Assembly (NCBI RefSeq): GCF_037392515.1
Contig: NC_090291.1
Location: 32,678,501-32,742,500 of the forward strand
DNA: 64,000 nucleotides
Source: Haliotis asinina
Lineage: Eukaryota; Mollusca; Gastropoda; Lepetellida; Haliotidae
Direction: 5' to 3'
Below, one piece after another: positions 50,301-60,486 of this stretch. The notes under the pieces are model-generated. The model did not search any database. It was not told the DNA's origin and saw only the letters and a list, made by a program, of their open reading frames with translations. Numbering within the stretch: the stretch's first letter is position 1; each line of letters begins with the position of its first letter. The position numbers and the translations under genes were made by a program.

Positions 50301-52094
50301 AGCATGTGCTACAGCTGTTATAATATTTTCTCTCTGATTTGGGAATTTTTACAAACAAGTTCTGCAGGAATTGATATTACCCTAACAGGTCTCTACCAAA
50401 AGTGGTGTGCTCATTTCATGAACAATGCCTTTATGGAGGTTCATCATTATCTAACATTGATCACGTAAGGAGGTTGCCAAACTGTCCTGAGCATCAGTGT
50501 AATAATGCTTGTTATTACCTTTAAGATGTATAATTGTATGTATTGCACTGTGACTGCAGGTGTGCGAAGCCATGCAAAAGATGCAGGACAGGAAGAACGT
50601 GGGCAAAGTTCTCCTGGACCCCACAGCAGAGCCAAAACCTAAAGTAAGAATCCTTTTTATGGATAACAGCTTCTGTATGTATTATCCCTAAAACACTTAA
50701 ATAAAATAGGTTATGAATTTATGTTCAAGGACTTTCAAGAATCTTGGTTGTGTGATAGTGTTACCTCCCTTCATTGTCATCGACGTGTGTGTCAAGTTTG
50801 TGTTTTCAAAGTTTTGAGAAGACACATTTATCATTTTCAAGTGATTGTCCTTTCACTGTACTGAAGGGGTAGGTGTGAAGTTGAGAACACTGACCAACCT
50901 TGAACTGTCCACTAACTCCAAAGGGATTCGGAATCAGAGTGAGTGAGTGAACTTAGTTTAATGCCACTTTTAGCAATATTCCAGCACTATCACAGCAAGG
51001 GACACCAGAAATGGGTTCACACATTGTATTCATGTGGCAAACTTTCATGCCCTGTGATTGGCTGAGTGTGTGTCGCAGTATCCATTGGGATGGCTTGTTG
51101 CTTATGGTTTCAGTCACAAGTCTAATTTTTTACTCAAATGATGTGACTGGAATATTGACAACTGGAGCACCAAACAGCATTCACTTTCTCAATGTCTGAT
51201 CATCAAGAACTGTTTACACATGTTATTATTCTTGACGATGTTGGTGGACCTCTGCCTTGCTAACACTCACCGTGTTTCCGTGTCCAGACTGTAGAAGCTG
51301 AGAAACCTGCTGTGTCTGCTGATGCTGAATCTGGAGATAAACAGGAGAAGAAAGAGGAGAAAACAGTTCAAGATGGAAAGTGGTAAGTTGTGTCATTGAC
51401 ATAAGCAATCTGCTGCTATGAAAAATGCTCAATATGCTACGGAGAAGAAAGAGGCGAAACCAGTTCAAGAGCAGGGGCTCCTGTCACGAAGCAGCCTTTA
51501 CTAAGGTTTACCTTAACTCCCATCCTTTAACACTGCACTAAGTGTACCTTAGTGACTTACAATCACCTTAGTGCTTTGTGAAAGGAGGCCCTGGTCATGT
51601 CATTACAAAGAACAGAAACAATTTGTGGATAATATGCTCACAGAAATCCTTAAATACAGCCAGTCTACATTGTGAGAAATTTGGTAATGTAAATTAGAAA
51701 GAAAATTTTCAGCTTAACATCATATACTCTAGGTAGTAACCTGTCTCACATAGGTTTGTGGTGAGTTGATAATGATAAGAATTCAACTTGGTAAATGCAC
51801 CGTACACTGTCCCTGTAGACAGACCTCATATAACAATATTCCAGAAGAATCACACTGAGGAACACCAGAAATATACTTTATACATAGTACCCATGTGGGG
51901 AATCGAATGACCATTAATCACTTTAAGCACTAGGCTTACCTCATCCACCCAAGAGACAGACTAAGCCCACCTCAAAATTATTACAACTGTGATACAACTT
52001 GTTGCTGTATTTTTGGATCCTCTCGGTATTGTTCTTGACAAAACCAGTCTTGTATTTATGTAAGGTTGACTGATTGCTCTGATTATTTTACAGA
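35350..52094 (+). CDS. VAT1L: VAT1-like quinone oxidoreductase (synaptic vesicle membrane protein VAT-1 homolog-like), 10 coding exons
   Basis: Zinc-independent medium-chain dehydrogenase/reductase of the VAT1/quinone oxidoreductase group. Relatives bind NADPH and associate with vesicle or mitochondrial membranes; the substrate is not settled. Exons: 35350-35543, 41705-41834, 45893-46108, 47318-47460, 48270-48373, 49106-49161, 49621-49815, 50560-50643, 51288-51382, and one base at 52094. Every junction is AG/GT with matching phase, totalling 1218 bp (405 residues plus stop). The N-terminal 27 residues are Ala/Glu/Pro rich. The GroES-like fold starts at about residue 30 (LTGFGGLKML), with CGMNFPDLMVRQG at 65-77. 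The nucleotide-binding glycine motif HSVGGGVGTA spans exons 3 and 4 (about 175-184). YGSSNIVTGETKSFFSFAKS is exon 6, and it together with WWQVDKV at the start of exon 7 is closer to vertebrate VAT1L than to VAT1. The C-terminal tail (about 370-405) is Lys/Glu rich and disordered-looking. The stop TGA is formed as TG in exon 9 plus A in exon 10. Intron 1 is about 6.2 kb. Confidence 0.95.
36700..36752 (+). repeat. A/B tail fragment
   Basis: TGTGTAGCTGGAATACTGTA then AATGCTAAACAAAA resembles the shared tail module; weak. Confidence 0.35.
37981..38230. repeat. 50-bp minisatellite, five identical units
   Basis: The unit starting CTTCACATGAAAATATATGA and ending TTTGCACCTTA is repeated five times (37981, 38031, 38081, 38131, 38181) without a single difference. 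It is in VAT1L intron 1. Perfect identity implies very recent expansion, or an assembly artefact. Confidence 0.97.
38391..38505. mobile_element. Short fold-back MITE, copy 1
   Basis: Homologous to 51473-51593: it shares AACCTTTACTAAGGTTAACC and AACTCCCATTCTTTAACATT. The ends (GGGGCTCTTTTCACAAAGCA and the inverted AGTGCTTCATGAATGAGG) are partly self-complementary. VAT1L intron 1. Confidence 0.7.
39031..39103 (-). repeat. Family A fragment, tRNA-like head
   Basis: GGGAATTGAACCCGGGTCTT and GCGAACACTTTACCACTAGG are clear; body and tail are missing. VAT1L intron 1. Confidence 0.75.
39258..39415 (+). repeat. tRNA-derived SINE, family A
   Basis: Complete but diverged; head GGGGTGAGCAAAGTGGTTAA, B box GGGTTCCATTCC and tail AATTAAACCCGCTCAC. 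Confidence 0.8.
39809..39953 (-). repeat. tRNA-derived SINE, family A
   Basis: Complete; the body is slightly shortened around ATACCCCAGAAATAGGC. VAT1L intron 1. Confidence 0.8.
43033..43132 (-). repeat. Family B fragment, old
   Basis: TGGTCTGTGAGTAATCAAGT, TATCCAGTGATTGACATCAT and GAGCATCAATCT are recognisable; VAT1L intron 2. Confidence 0.6.
44707..44853 (-). repeat. tRNA-derived SINE, family A
   Basis: Tail GTAAGTGAGTTTAGTTTCAG, B box GGGGAATCAAACTCGAGC and head TTGGCCACTAGGCTACCCTA; VAT1L intron 2. Confidence 0.8.
45550..45710 (+). repeat. tRNA-derived SINE, family A
   Basis: Complete copy about 180 bp before VAT1L exon 3; B box GGTTCGATTTCCC, tail with four CTCA units. Confidence 0.85.
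46137..46372. repeat. About 37-bp imperfect tandem repeat, six units
   Basis: Unit TTTGGCTCTTCTGACAAAAA followed by TTCAAGTCAGGCCTA, with 36-38 bp spacing and scattered changes. It starts 29 bp after the VAT1L exon 3 donor. Confidence 0.9.
47505..47563 (-). repeat. Family A fragment, head
   Basis: ACATTGTACCCGG joined to CATGACAAGCAAACGTTTTA and the GGGTCACCCCAC head; an internal deletion removed the B box. Confidence 0.6.
48875..49010. repeat. Dispersed repeat, copy 1 (pairs with 61606-61745)
   Basis: Shares AAGATTACATTTTTGGCCAA, TCTTATTCTTGAAGAA and GTAAAACAAGAAATAAAA with the segment at 61606-61745, in the same order and spacing. Family unknown. Confidence 0.6.
50938..51045 (-). repeat. 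Family A fragment, tail half
   Basis: Tail GAGTGAGTGAACTTAGTTTA, TTAGCAATATTCCAGCACTA and ACACCAGAAATGGGTTCACA; no head. VAT1L intron 8. Confidence 0.8.
51441..51470 (+). repeat. Partial duplicate of VAT1L exon 9
   Basis: This 30-bp stretch matches the exon 9 segment at about 51343-51372 with two substitutions (GAGAAGAAAGAGG and CCAGTTCAAGA). It lies 58 bp after the exon 9 donor and directly before a fold-back MITE. Confidence 0.8.
51473..51593. mobile_element. Short fold-back MITE, copy 2
   Basis: AGGGGCTCCTGTCACGAAGC at the left pairs with the inverted GCTTTGTGAAAGGAGGCCCT at the right. The interior has a second inverted pair around CTTTACTAAGG / CCTTAGTG. About 120 bp, non-coding. Confidence 0.8.
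51829..51950 (-). repeat. Family A SINE, diverged
   Basis: ACAATATTCCAGAAGAATCA, AACACCAGAAATATAC, GTGGGGAATCGAATGACC and head AAGCACTAGGCTTACC; VAT1L last intron. Confidence 0.75.
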
Positions 52095-55000
52095 TCAGTA
52101 TCCTTCCCCTACGTAGATGTCAGCCACACCACCCAGAGCCTCCCTTGTTCAAGCAGGACGCATTTATAGCTACGTAGGAACGCTGTGTACAGCTAAGCAG
52201 CTCCACACTGTCATCAATTCAAACAAGTGTCTGGCATCAAGTTCCTCTCACAGTACAGACAGATGGATTGACTTGTGATATACAATTCAATATTACTACT
52301 TTCTGTCTCCTTTGGCGTGACCTTGCAATTATCTTAGAAGAGCATCTTGTTTCATACTGTAAAACATTCAAATAGTGCAAGTTTCAGTTGGATCCTGTTT
52401 CATTAAGGATATATAGATTTTATGCTAAAATTTAAAACACTTTCATCTCAAAATTCTAATGAAATAATAAAGTAAATTTTTTGAAAGAATATTGATTTTA
52501 AATTTAACTGCCTGGATTTTTAAATAATGCATCGCAGGATAGAAAATAATTCCAGCATGTCGTATTAATTATAACATGCCTGCATTATAAATTAGCTACA
52601 GCCTTTGGTATAAATAATTGCTAACTTGCAAGTCAATTTTAATCTTTGAGGAGTGCTATTTAATATCCACAGGCTAATGTTTATCCCTGTATTAAAGTTG
52701 CTCAACAGCTGATGGTAAATCACATAGTTTAAATGACTCTGTATTTGCTGATTTCAAATGTTGATGTATTTGAAATCTAGAAATTCTAGACATAACTTGA
52801 GGATGTTATATTCATCCTCTGATAGTCTTCTCCCTTTAAATCTTTCTGTTAAACGTATTGTCCGTAGCCACACAGTTAACCATATAATCCGTGAAATTGA
52901 TAATTTTGAATATAAGTACACGTGTATACTGGTGTGTGCATGTTTCTTTTCACTTTATAGTAACTAACCCATTGATGATTCATAAAACAGATGTTTCTTC
53001 TGGCGCTACCTAACATGTTCACAGCACTGTAACTATTATGTTCAAATCTCTATTCTTGAAGCCAACCACCCATCTGGGTCATTTAAAGGATTATGGCTAA
53101 GAGATATTTTTAAAGAATCCTATACTGGCTGAGTATTTATTTCAAGAATCAGTGGAAGACCAGTATTACATGTTTTCTGATCAAGATGACCCGTCCTTGG
53201 TCCATTTTTAGAATGTACAACATTACTGACCTCACATACAAACCACCTATATTGACCCTGCTTCTAGATACAACATTGCCAACAGGTGCTACTGCTGTGT
53301 TTAAAGTCTTGGCCTGTATTCACAGAATAATACATGATTCCATGTTAGACTTATATTGGTAACATTTTATCATGTACAATGGAACTTCAGCGGTTTTGGA
53401 CGTTTTGTGATTTCTTTGTGATCTGGTTTATGTGGTCACACTTTGAGTAATCTTAGTGTATCAATGTTGTCTTAAAAATTTCAGAAAAATATTTTGGAAG
53501 GATAGTTCTTGAATATGAGGACAAAACTGTGATTTATTTGTAAACTGATACCATGGTTACACTTTTGAGGAATATTGAGTTATCAGTGTGTTAAAAATTC
53601 CGCAAAGTGTTAAGAGAACCTGAGAACAAAACTATGTACCATTAATGAAAAGCATATGCTCATATTGTTCATTGCTGTTTCATTGCTTTTGTGAATACAG
53701 GACCATCACAGTAGACAGACTTCAATATTTCATCTTTCCAAGTTTTTTAATCATGTTGAACTTGTGTGTCAGAGAAGCAATGCTGTTTGTTGAAAGATAT
53801 CAAGGACTTGCACTAGAGTAGGTTTTCCTTTTTGAAGCGTGAAAAATCTTGTTATGCAATTTGCAGAGTGAGTGCAATTGTATGTGGAGTAATACATTCC
53901 TCAATTCTGTCTGCGATGCCAGTATATTTGTGTAAGTGACCCTACATGACCATTGGTCAGTCTATTCTGGATCTATAGACAAGTATAAGTGCTCAGAGGT
54001 GTATAACACTGATATTACCTCATGGCCGATTAATGGTGGAATTATTAAGAACATATTTGGTTTGATTCTGACACATGCGTAAAGCTACTGAATAGCATTC
54101 ATGATTATTGAAAGTATAACAGCAGGAAGAAATTAATCTTTTATTTAGTTTGAAATAATTTGGAATTGTTTGAAAAAAATATTTTATATATTTCCCAGCT
54201 TGAGAGGCACTGTGACATCTATAGAACATATGTCAGTATGTGGAAGTACAGCACACTATTGAACCAAGGTATTTATGGTTTTTAGACCCTTAAATATCAG
54301 AGATAATGCTCTTTGATATTTGACGAAACCTCAAATATGTTAGCTGTCACACTGTTTTCTGAAAATATTTACCATTCATGAAGAGAAAAAACACACTTTC
54401 TACTAACTGAACAATCACAAATTTTTTTCTTAGCTGTCGATGACTAACCATACATGTGAATGCTTTACACTCATCCACAAGCTGTTTTAAATTCAGATTT
54501 ATATTTTTGTCACATTATGTTATTTTTATGCTGCTGTCCTACAAGCTAATATCAAAAAGATCATTCTTTCTGATTTCTTGATTATACGTCTCGGAGATGT
54601 GTCATTATTTATATTATTTCCATGTTTATATTATTTTATATGCTTTATAGCTAACCCAAAGATGAGCTTTGGCTGCTTTTCAACTTCTGTAAATGAGTGT
54701 GTTATTGTGATTGTTCTGTGCTATTTATATATATATATATATATATATATCTTGTTCTGTGTATGACAACGGTGTCCTTGTTCCATATCAGTGGGTCATG
54801 TGACCATTGTTGAAACATGTTGGTTTGCTCACAAATAGGTTGTGTTTTATGGTAACTAATGAAGTCAAACATTGTCAAAACTTGAACAGGATTTTAGAGG
54901 GCATTGCTGTTGAAATCAGAAGCTGTGATCCAAATGTTGCCTATTTTCTGTGTAAAATCACATTGAGGAGATTAGGATCTATGAAGATGTAGCACTTCTG

Positions 55001-56160
55001 TGTTTGTTGGTAATCAAAATCCCATATTTACAAATGTTAATTTGTTGTGAAATTGTTGTATTTGCAAGTGTTCATAGTTTATGCACTGACAGAAATGGTA
55101 TGAAGTGTAATACCACATTTGAACCGATAAATAAACAAGGTAATATTTTAAAGTAAAAAAGACGAAATTCCAATACGAATATGTCCATTCTCACATTTTA
55201 TCCATTTTCAGATATTTCCGACTGTTCGATGTGGCTATGGATGTGTGTACAGTAGAAGTCATATCATATTTGTAATAGGTTGTAAATGGTTGCCAGGTTT
55301 AATACATTTATTTAGCAAAACTCAGGTACAGAGCATAATTTTTTCCAAAATTATACTTGTTTCAATGTTCGTTTGGGACCAATGATAATTTATTTTTAGA
55401 TCAGACAGAAATATTGTGTTCTATTTATTCTGTGAAGGTGCTAAAGATTTAATATATTTCAAATGCACTTGTTTCTATATGTTTACAATGACATAAAATG
55501 GCAACTGATGAATGTACTGCCAAAAGATTTGAAAATGTTATGTGATAATAATCGAATGAAGTTCTAGAACATTTATTTTGCTTTAATATTTTTCTATATA
55601 TTTTTTATCCTTTAATTATCAAACATTCATTGGAAAAGGTGGATTAATTAATCATGTTTAAGTACCCATCTGCAAACGAGCAAATAATTGATATTATGAC
55701 ACGAAATCAAATGATTTGTATGAAAGCATTAGACTATGGATGTACACACGATGTGATAATTGTTTCACTTGAATATGATCTAGAGAGATGTGTATATCAT
55801 TTTCTCAATAGCTCTGTAGTGCAGATAGAGTATTTTTGTCCACTCGTTGTTGAAATGTGATAAATAACTTTATGTAGGATGTTCACTTGAGTTTGTTGAC
55901 ATGATGACTTGTGTTTTGTGTTTGTGTAAAAAGGGATGGTTCTTTGGTGTTTCTTTGAATACTGACTATTTCTTGTAGTTTGAGATCCCTTCGGGTGTTT
56001 GTTCAACCCCTTGTTATGTCTTACAGTTTCTCCTGCATTTCTTATTCTGCATGAATATAGGTTCATATAGGTTTAGGTAGATCTTTCAGTCTTTACAGTT
56101 AATATGTGACTAGACTGTATTCAATCTTAACAATAAAACTAGTTTATTCCATGCTATGTC
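52095..56160 (+). other. Probable VAT1L 3' UTR and polyadenylation candidates
   Basis: AT-rich sequence with no supportable coding region follows the split stop codon. Canonical AATAAA hexamers occur at 52466-52471, 55130-55135 and 56132-56137; another lies at 57621-57626 beyond this span. Which is used cannot be decided from sequence. A TA dinucleotide run lies inside at 54726-54750. No SINE is recognised between 52.1 and 56.3 kb, unlike flanking DNA, which fits a long transcribed UTR but does not prove it. Confidence 0.4.
54726..54750. repeat. (TA)n microsatellite
   Basis: About 12 TA units within the likely VAT1L 3' UTR. Confidence 0.9.
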
Positions 56161-56377
56161 AGAATGTCATTCTGGATTAAAAGAGCCTGAAATTGAGTCG
56201 GTATCAGAGTCTGCAGTATGGGTGGAAGCCAATCATAAAACATTGATTTAGAAAATAAAATCATTATTTCTTTTCAATTTTGGTTTTCTTGTTTTAAATT
56301 TTTCAACATTGCATTTCAACATGATTAATGTAAATGTAACAGAGTGTAAATGCTGTTAGATTCTCTTTCTTGGTATG

Positions 56378-56505
56378 GGCGGTGGGGGAGCCTAGTGGTT
56401 AAATTGTTCACTCATCACATCGAAGACCCCAGTTCAATTCCCCACGTGGGTGCAATGTGAAGCTCATTTCATGTGTCATGCAGGAATATTGCTAAAAGTG
56501 GCATG
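56378..56505 (+). repeat. Family A SINE, tail truncated
   Basis: Head GGGGGAGCCTAGTGGTTAAA, B box AGTTCAATTCCCC; the tail module stops after AATATTGCTAAAAGTGGCA. Confidence 0.8.
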
Positions 56506-57940
56506 GTCTTTGATGTCTTATCATGTGATATACATGTCACCTACAAAATCATGTTATACCTGTGAGTCTGCTGTAATATGAATGAGGAATTGTCTAGTCC
56601 GGTGTCAGAAGCTGTACGGTGACTATAGCAGACTTACATAACTCCCATACTGCAGATTCTTATTGCATACGAATAATGTAGAGGTTGCTCACTGAACAGA
56701 TAGAATGTCAAACAGTTTCGTATTAAGATGTAGAAAGCAAAACCCAGATCATGAAGTGACTGAGCTTAGTTTACTTATCGTTGATGAAATATCAGTATTT
56801 CATGATGGACTTGAATTGTACACAATCACTTAAGACTTGCTCGCTCATATACTAACTTTCTAAACATGAAGAATACTGGAGAGATTTTTTTAAAGATCAT
56901 AACCAAGAATATCTTGGGCGCCGATTTGACCTGTTTGTCAAGCTTGAATGAACTAGAGATGTTCTGATGTCCTTTGACACAAACTAACACTGCACTTTCA
57001 TATTCTAAAGGTTGAGGGTGCTTGATGTTAATGAATTAATTCAGATTTTGATTCAGACAAAATTGTGTAACTGTCTTCTGTGAAGGTGGCATAATAATCC
57101 TGTTCAAACAATATCTTTCCTGTCCATGCTTGTAAAGTTTTGGCAGCTATTTGTCTATGCCTCTATTTTGAAGGTTTTTTCCCTGTCTGGAACAGGGAAG
57201 ACCCTTTAAAGAAATAGTGAATCAATTCTGACAACCCAAGTCTCCCAAGGTGGAAATTAGGGGGAAAACATACTTAGATTGATTATCTATCAAAATAGAA
57301 TAAATTCTGTAACATCCTTTACAAAGAATTTTCATAAGTAATTTAAAAGAAACAGAATAAAGAGCCAGGATTAGTGATGCTGTATAATTTTGAGATAATA
57401 TTGATGATGAAGGGTAATGAATTCACACATTCGATGACAGACAATAGTGGTACCAAACTATTGGTACTGAACCCAAATTTGTCGCATAATTGTCAGATTT
57501 TAAACATGTTTAGATGTTAATCTGTCTTTCATAATAAATTCAAAATATTTTAGAACATTAAGATTGAGTCAATCAATTTTATCTGACCTGTAAGATTTAC
57601 ATCTTTCTCATGTAACAAACAATAAATCTTTCTTCATATTCTTCCTTTACAGGAGCATGAACATTCCTCTGTGATAGTCATAGAATAAGATATTTTTATG
57701 TTCTTTATTGCATAAATTGTGATATATATAGTTAATCTATTGTTTAGTCTGCAATTGAAAATGCCCTCTTACACCTGTTGAATAATGGATATTCCTGTTT
57801 AATGTCAAATGGTGCATGTCCCATGTGCAATATTGTTGATGTTAAAAATGCAAAACTGAATATATATTTAGTAGTAGCTATACATTAAAAGGATTTATGC
57901 CACATCTGAGTTTGTCTTTTATCACATTTCCCTCATGGAT
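56506..57940. other. AT-rich non-coding stretch
   Basis: No coding frame, repeat family or structured element recognised apart from an AATAAA at 57621-57626. Confidence 0.3.
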
Positions 57941-57941
57941 A

Positions 57942-57972
57942 CATCATCATCATCATCATCATCATCATCATG
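57942..57972. repeat. (CAT)n microsatellite
   Basis: Ten CAT units directly before a family A SINE. Confidence 0.95.
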
Positions 57973-58128
57973 GTAGTGGGATAGCCTTGTGAATAAAGAG
58001 TTTGCTTGTCTTGCTGAATACCAGGGTTCGAGTCCCAACATGGGTACAAAGTGTGAAGCCCACATCTGGGGTGCCCATCTGTGATATTGCTGGAGTATTG
58101 CTAAATGTGTAAAACAATACTCACCATT
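57973..58128 (+). repeat. tRNA-derived SINE, family A
   Basis: Head GTGGGATAGCCTTGTGAATA, B box GGTTCGAGTCCC, shared body GTGTGAAGCCCACATCTGGG and a diverged tail. Confidence 0.8.
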
Positions 58129-58619
58129 TTCTACATCCTTATTATGCTTCAGGACTTGCCAGCATTGTATCCATGTTCAACGATCAAAGTGATGAATGTT
58201 CAGGACCTGCTTCTTGTTCAGCTTGCCATCCATACATATATTAAGTTGACAATCCTTGACATTACTTGTATACAGTTATAGTCCATTTGGCTCAAAGGTG
58301 GGCCAACTCGAAAAGAAATAAACATAAAATGCTTAGTGAAACATCAAACCAACTGTGATGTTTTTGCAGAATTTGTCCTAAAAATAAAGTTGTTTAACAA
58401 ACTACCTTTAAAATATTGACCGTTCACTGCTGGTCACAAGAGAGAAGTGCAGAGAAAGGGACAGACAGGTGTTATTGATTCAATAATCTGTGCAGTGCCA
58501 TCTCCATCCTTTCTCGCACACCTGGCTATATCTTTCTGTGCACTCCTCCCTCGTAACAATTAGTGAACCATGTCAAAGTTGTAATGATAGTATTGTCAGC
58601 TTGTTGAATGCATGGTTTT

Positions 58620-58757
58620 TTGAGTTAAACACCACATTCAGCAATATGGTGACAGTCTGTGAATAATGAAGTGTGGACCAGAAGATCCAGTGATGATCAT
58701 GAGCATCGATCTATGCAACTGAGGTACGATGACATGTCATGCAAGCCTGATCACCAG
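58620..58757 (-). repeat. Family B repeat, partial
   Basis: CACATTCAGCAATATGGTGA, TCCAGTGATGATCATGAGCA and TCGATCTATGCAACTG are present; the head is missing. Confidence 0.7.
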
Positions 58758-59162
58758 GAAAACCAAGCAAAACAGCTGGTGTCTCACTACTGGTACTACC
58801 CCAACTCTGCCATGGCTCAGATTACGATATTGTGGTATTAGAGCAGATGGTTGGTGCTTTTTAGAGAACCAAAGATCACTCAGGAATTTTTCTGTCAGTA
58901 AATAAGTATACAGTGGAAGCTGTCTAAACCGGCACTCGTCGGGACTGAAGAAATAATCCAGTTTAGACAATGTGCTGGATTGTAGAGCTGATGATAAATG
59001 TACGAGCCACAATGGGGACAGACTTTATGCAGGTGTTGACAACTTGCCGGGTTGAACAGATGCCGATTTTGTGTTATGTATATATCTCCTTTAAACCCAA
59101 CCTGCAAGTAAAGGTTGATTGTACGTATGCTTTTATGGTTATACTGTGGAACATTTTGGCAT

Positions 59163-59438
59163 GAGTGAGTGAGTGAGTGAGTTTAGTTTTACGTCGCACT
59201 CAGCAATATTCCAGCTATATGGCGGCGGTCTGTAAATAATCGAGTCTGGACCAGACAATCCAGTGATCAACAACAACATGAGCATCGATCTGCGCAATTG
59301 GGAACCGATGACACGCGTCAACCAAGTCAGCGAGTCTGACCACCCGATCCCGTTAGTCGCCTCTTACGACAAGCTGAGCCGCCTTTTATGGCAAGCATGG
59401 GTTGCTGAAGGCCTATTCTACCCCGGGACCTTCACGAA
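59163..59438 (-). repeat. Family B repeat, full length
   Basis: Complete, with five GAGT tail units and every internal block; close to consensus, hence fairly young. Confidence 0.92.
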
Positions 59439-59635
59439 TGACAAAGTGATGCTATCACTAGGATGTTCGTATTATTGACCTGGACATACATTTTCAAAGC
59501 TCTGTTATAAGTTAATGTTAATGCATGGCACTTATGACTGTCTTAGCACTAAGAGAGCTTCGAAAATCTAGGCCTTGGAAGCAGTAAGTTTGGTTGTGGA
59601 ATGAGAAACTTGCAACTGCTGAAGCGAGAGTTAAT

Positions 59636-59785
59636 ATGGTTTTACACCACTTTCGGCAATATTCTGGCCACATCATGGCAGAGTTTATCAGAAATGGGTA
59701 TCAAATGTACCCAAGTGGAAAACAGAGTACAGATCTTCGACGTGATGAGTGAACGCTTTAACCACTTGGCTACACCACAGTGCCA
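59636..59785 (-). repeat. tRNA-derived SINE, family A
   Basis: Tail TGGTTTTACACCACTTTCGG, body ATCAGAAATGGGTATC, and head GAACGCTTTAACCACTTGGC; the B box is degraded. Confidence 0.75.
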
Positions 59786-59981
59786 AAGACAAAAATCAAC
59801 ACCTCCAACATCGTCAGCAACAACCTTTTGGCATGGTCTCCCTGTTCCATCAAGATGTCGCTTATTTCAAAGTTGTTCAGAAAATATATCTTTTCAGACT
59901 ATGTCCATATTTCCACATGTCTACTTCATTACTGATTTTCGGTTAATTTATGTATTGTTGATTGTTTACTGATTTTTTCGG

Positions 59982-60082
59982 CTGTGACCGAGTCTGGATA
60001 AGGAAATCCAGTGTTTACAAGATCATCAATCTAGACAATACAGATACAATGACAATGATCAACTCAGTCAGCACGCTGGTCA
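59982..60082 (-). repeat. Family B fragment, old
   Basis: CTGTGACCGAGTCTGGATAA, AAATCCAGTGTTTACAAGAT and CAACTCAGTCAGC are recognisable only. Confidence 0.45.
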
Positions 60083-60222
60083 AAATGATCATGTTCACCT
60101 CTCATCAGGCACAATCAATATTTTCATGTAAGCCCAATAGGTTGCAAAGCTTTATATTTAGATGGCATGGACAGCTTGCCCAGCCTTTTTAACAGCAATC
60201 ATAACCAATGAAGGCCTGGGGT

Positions 60223-60486
60223 ATTATTATTATTATTGTTTAACGTCACGCTCTGCAATGGACCCGTGAAGGTCCACCCGGGGTAGAATAGGCCTTCAGC
60301 AACCCATGCTTGCCATAAAAGTCGACTATGCCTGTCGTAAGAGGTGATTAACGGCATCGGGTGGTCAGGCTCGCTGACTTGGTTGACACATGGCATCAAT
60401 TCCCAAAAGAACAGATCGATGCTCATGCTGTTGATCACTGGATTGTCTTGTCCAGACTCAATTATGTAGATTGCTGCAATATACGT
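60223..60486 (+). repeat. Family B repeat with a reversed tail piece at its head
   Basis: An (ATT)n run at 60223-60237 is followed by an inverted tail-like piece (TTTAACGTCACGCTCTGCAA). Then comes an ordinary B copy from GACCCGTGAAGGTCCACCCG to GTAGATTGCTGCAATATA. Either two copies met or the head was rearranged. Confidence 0.75.
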
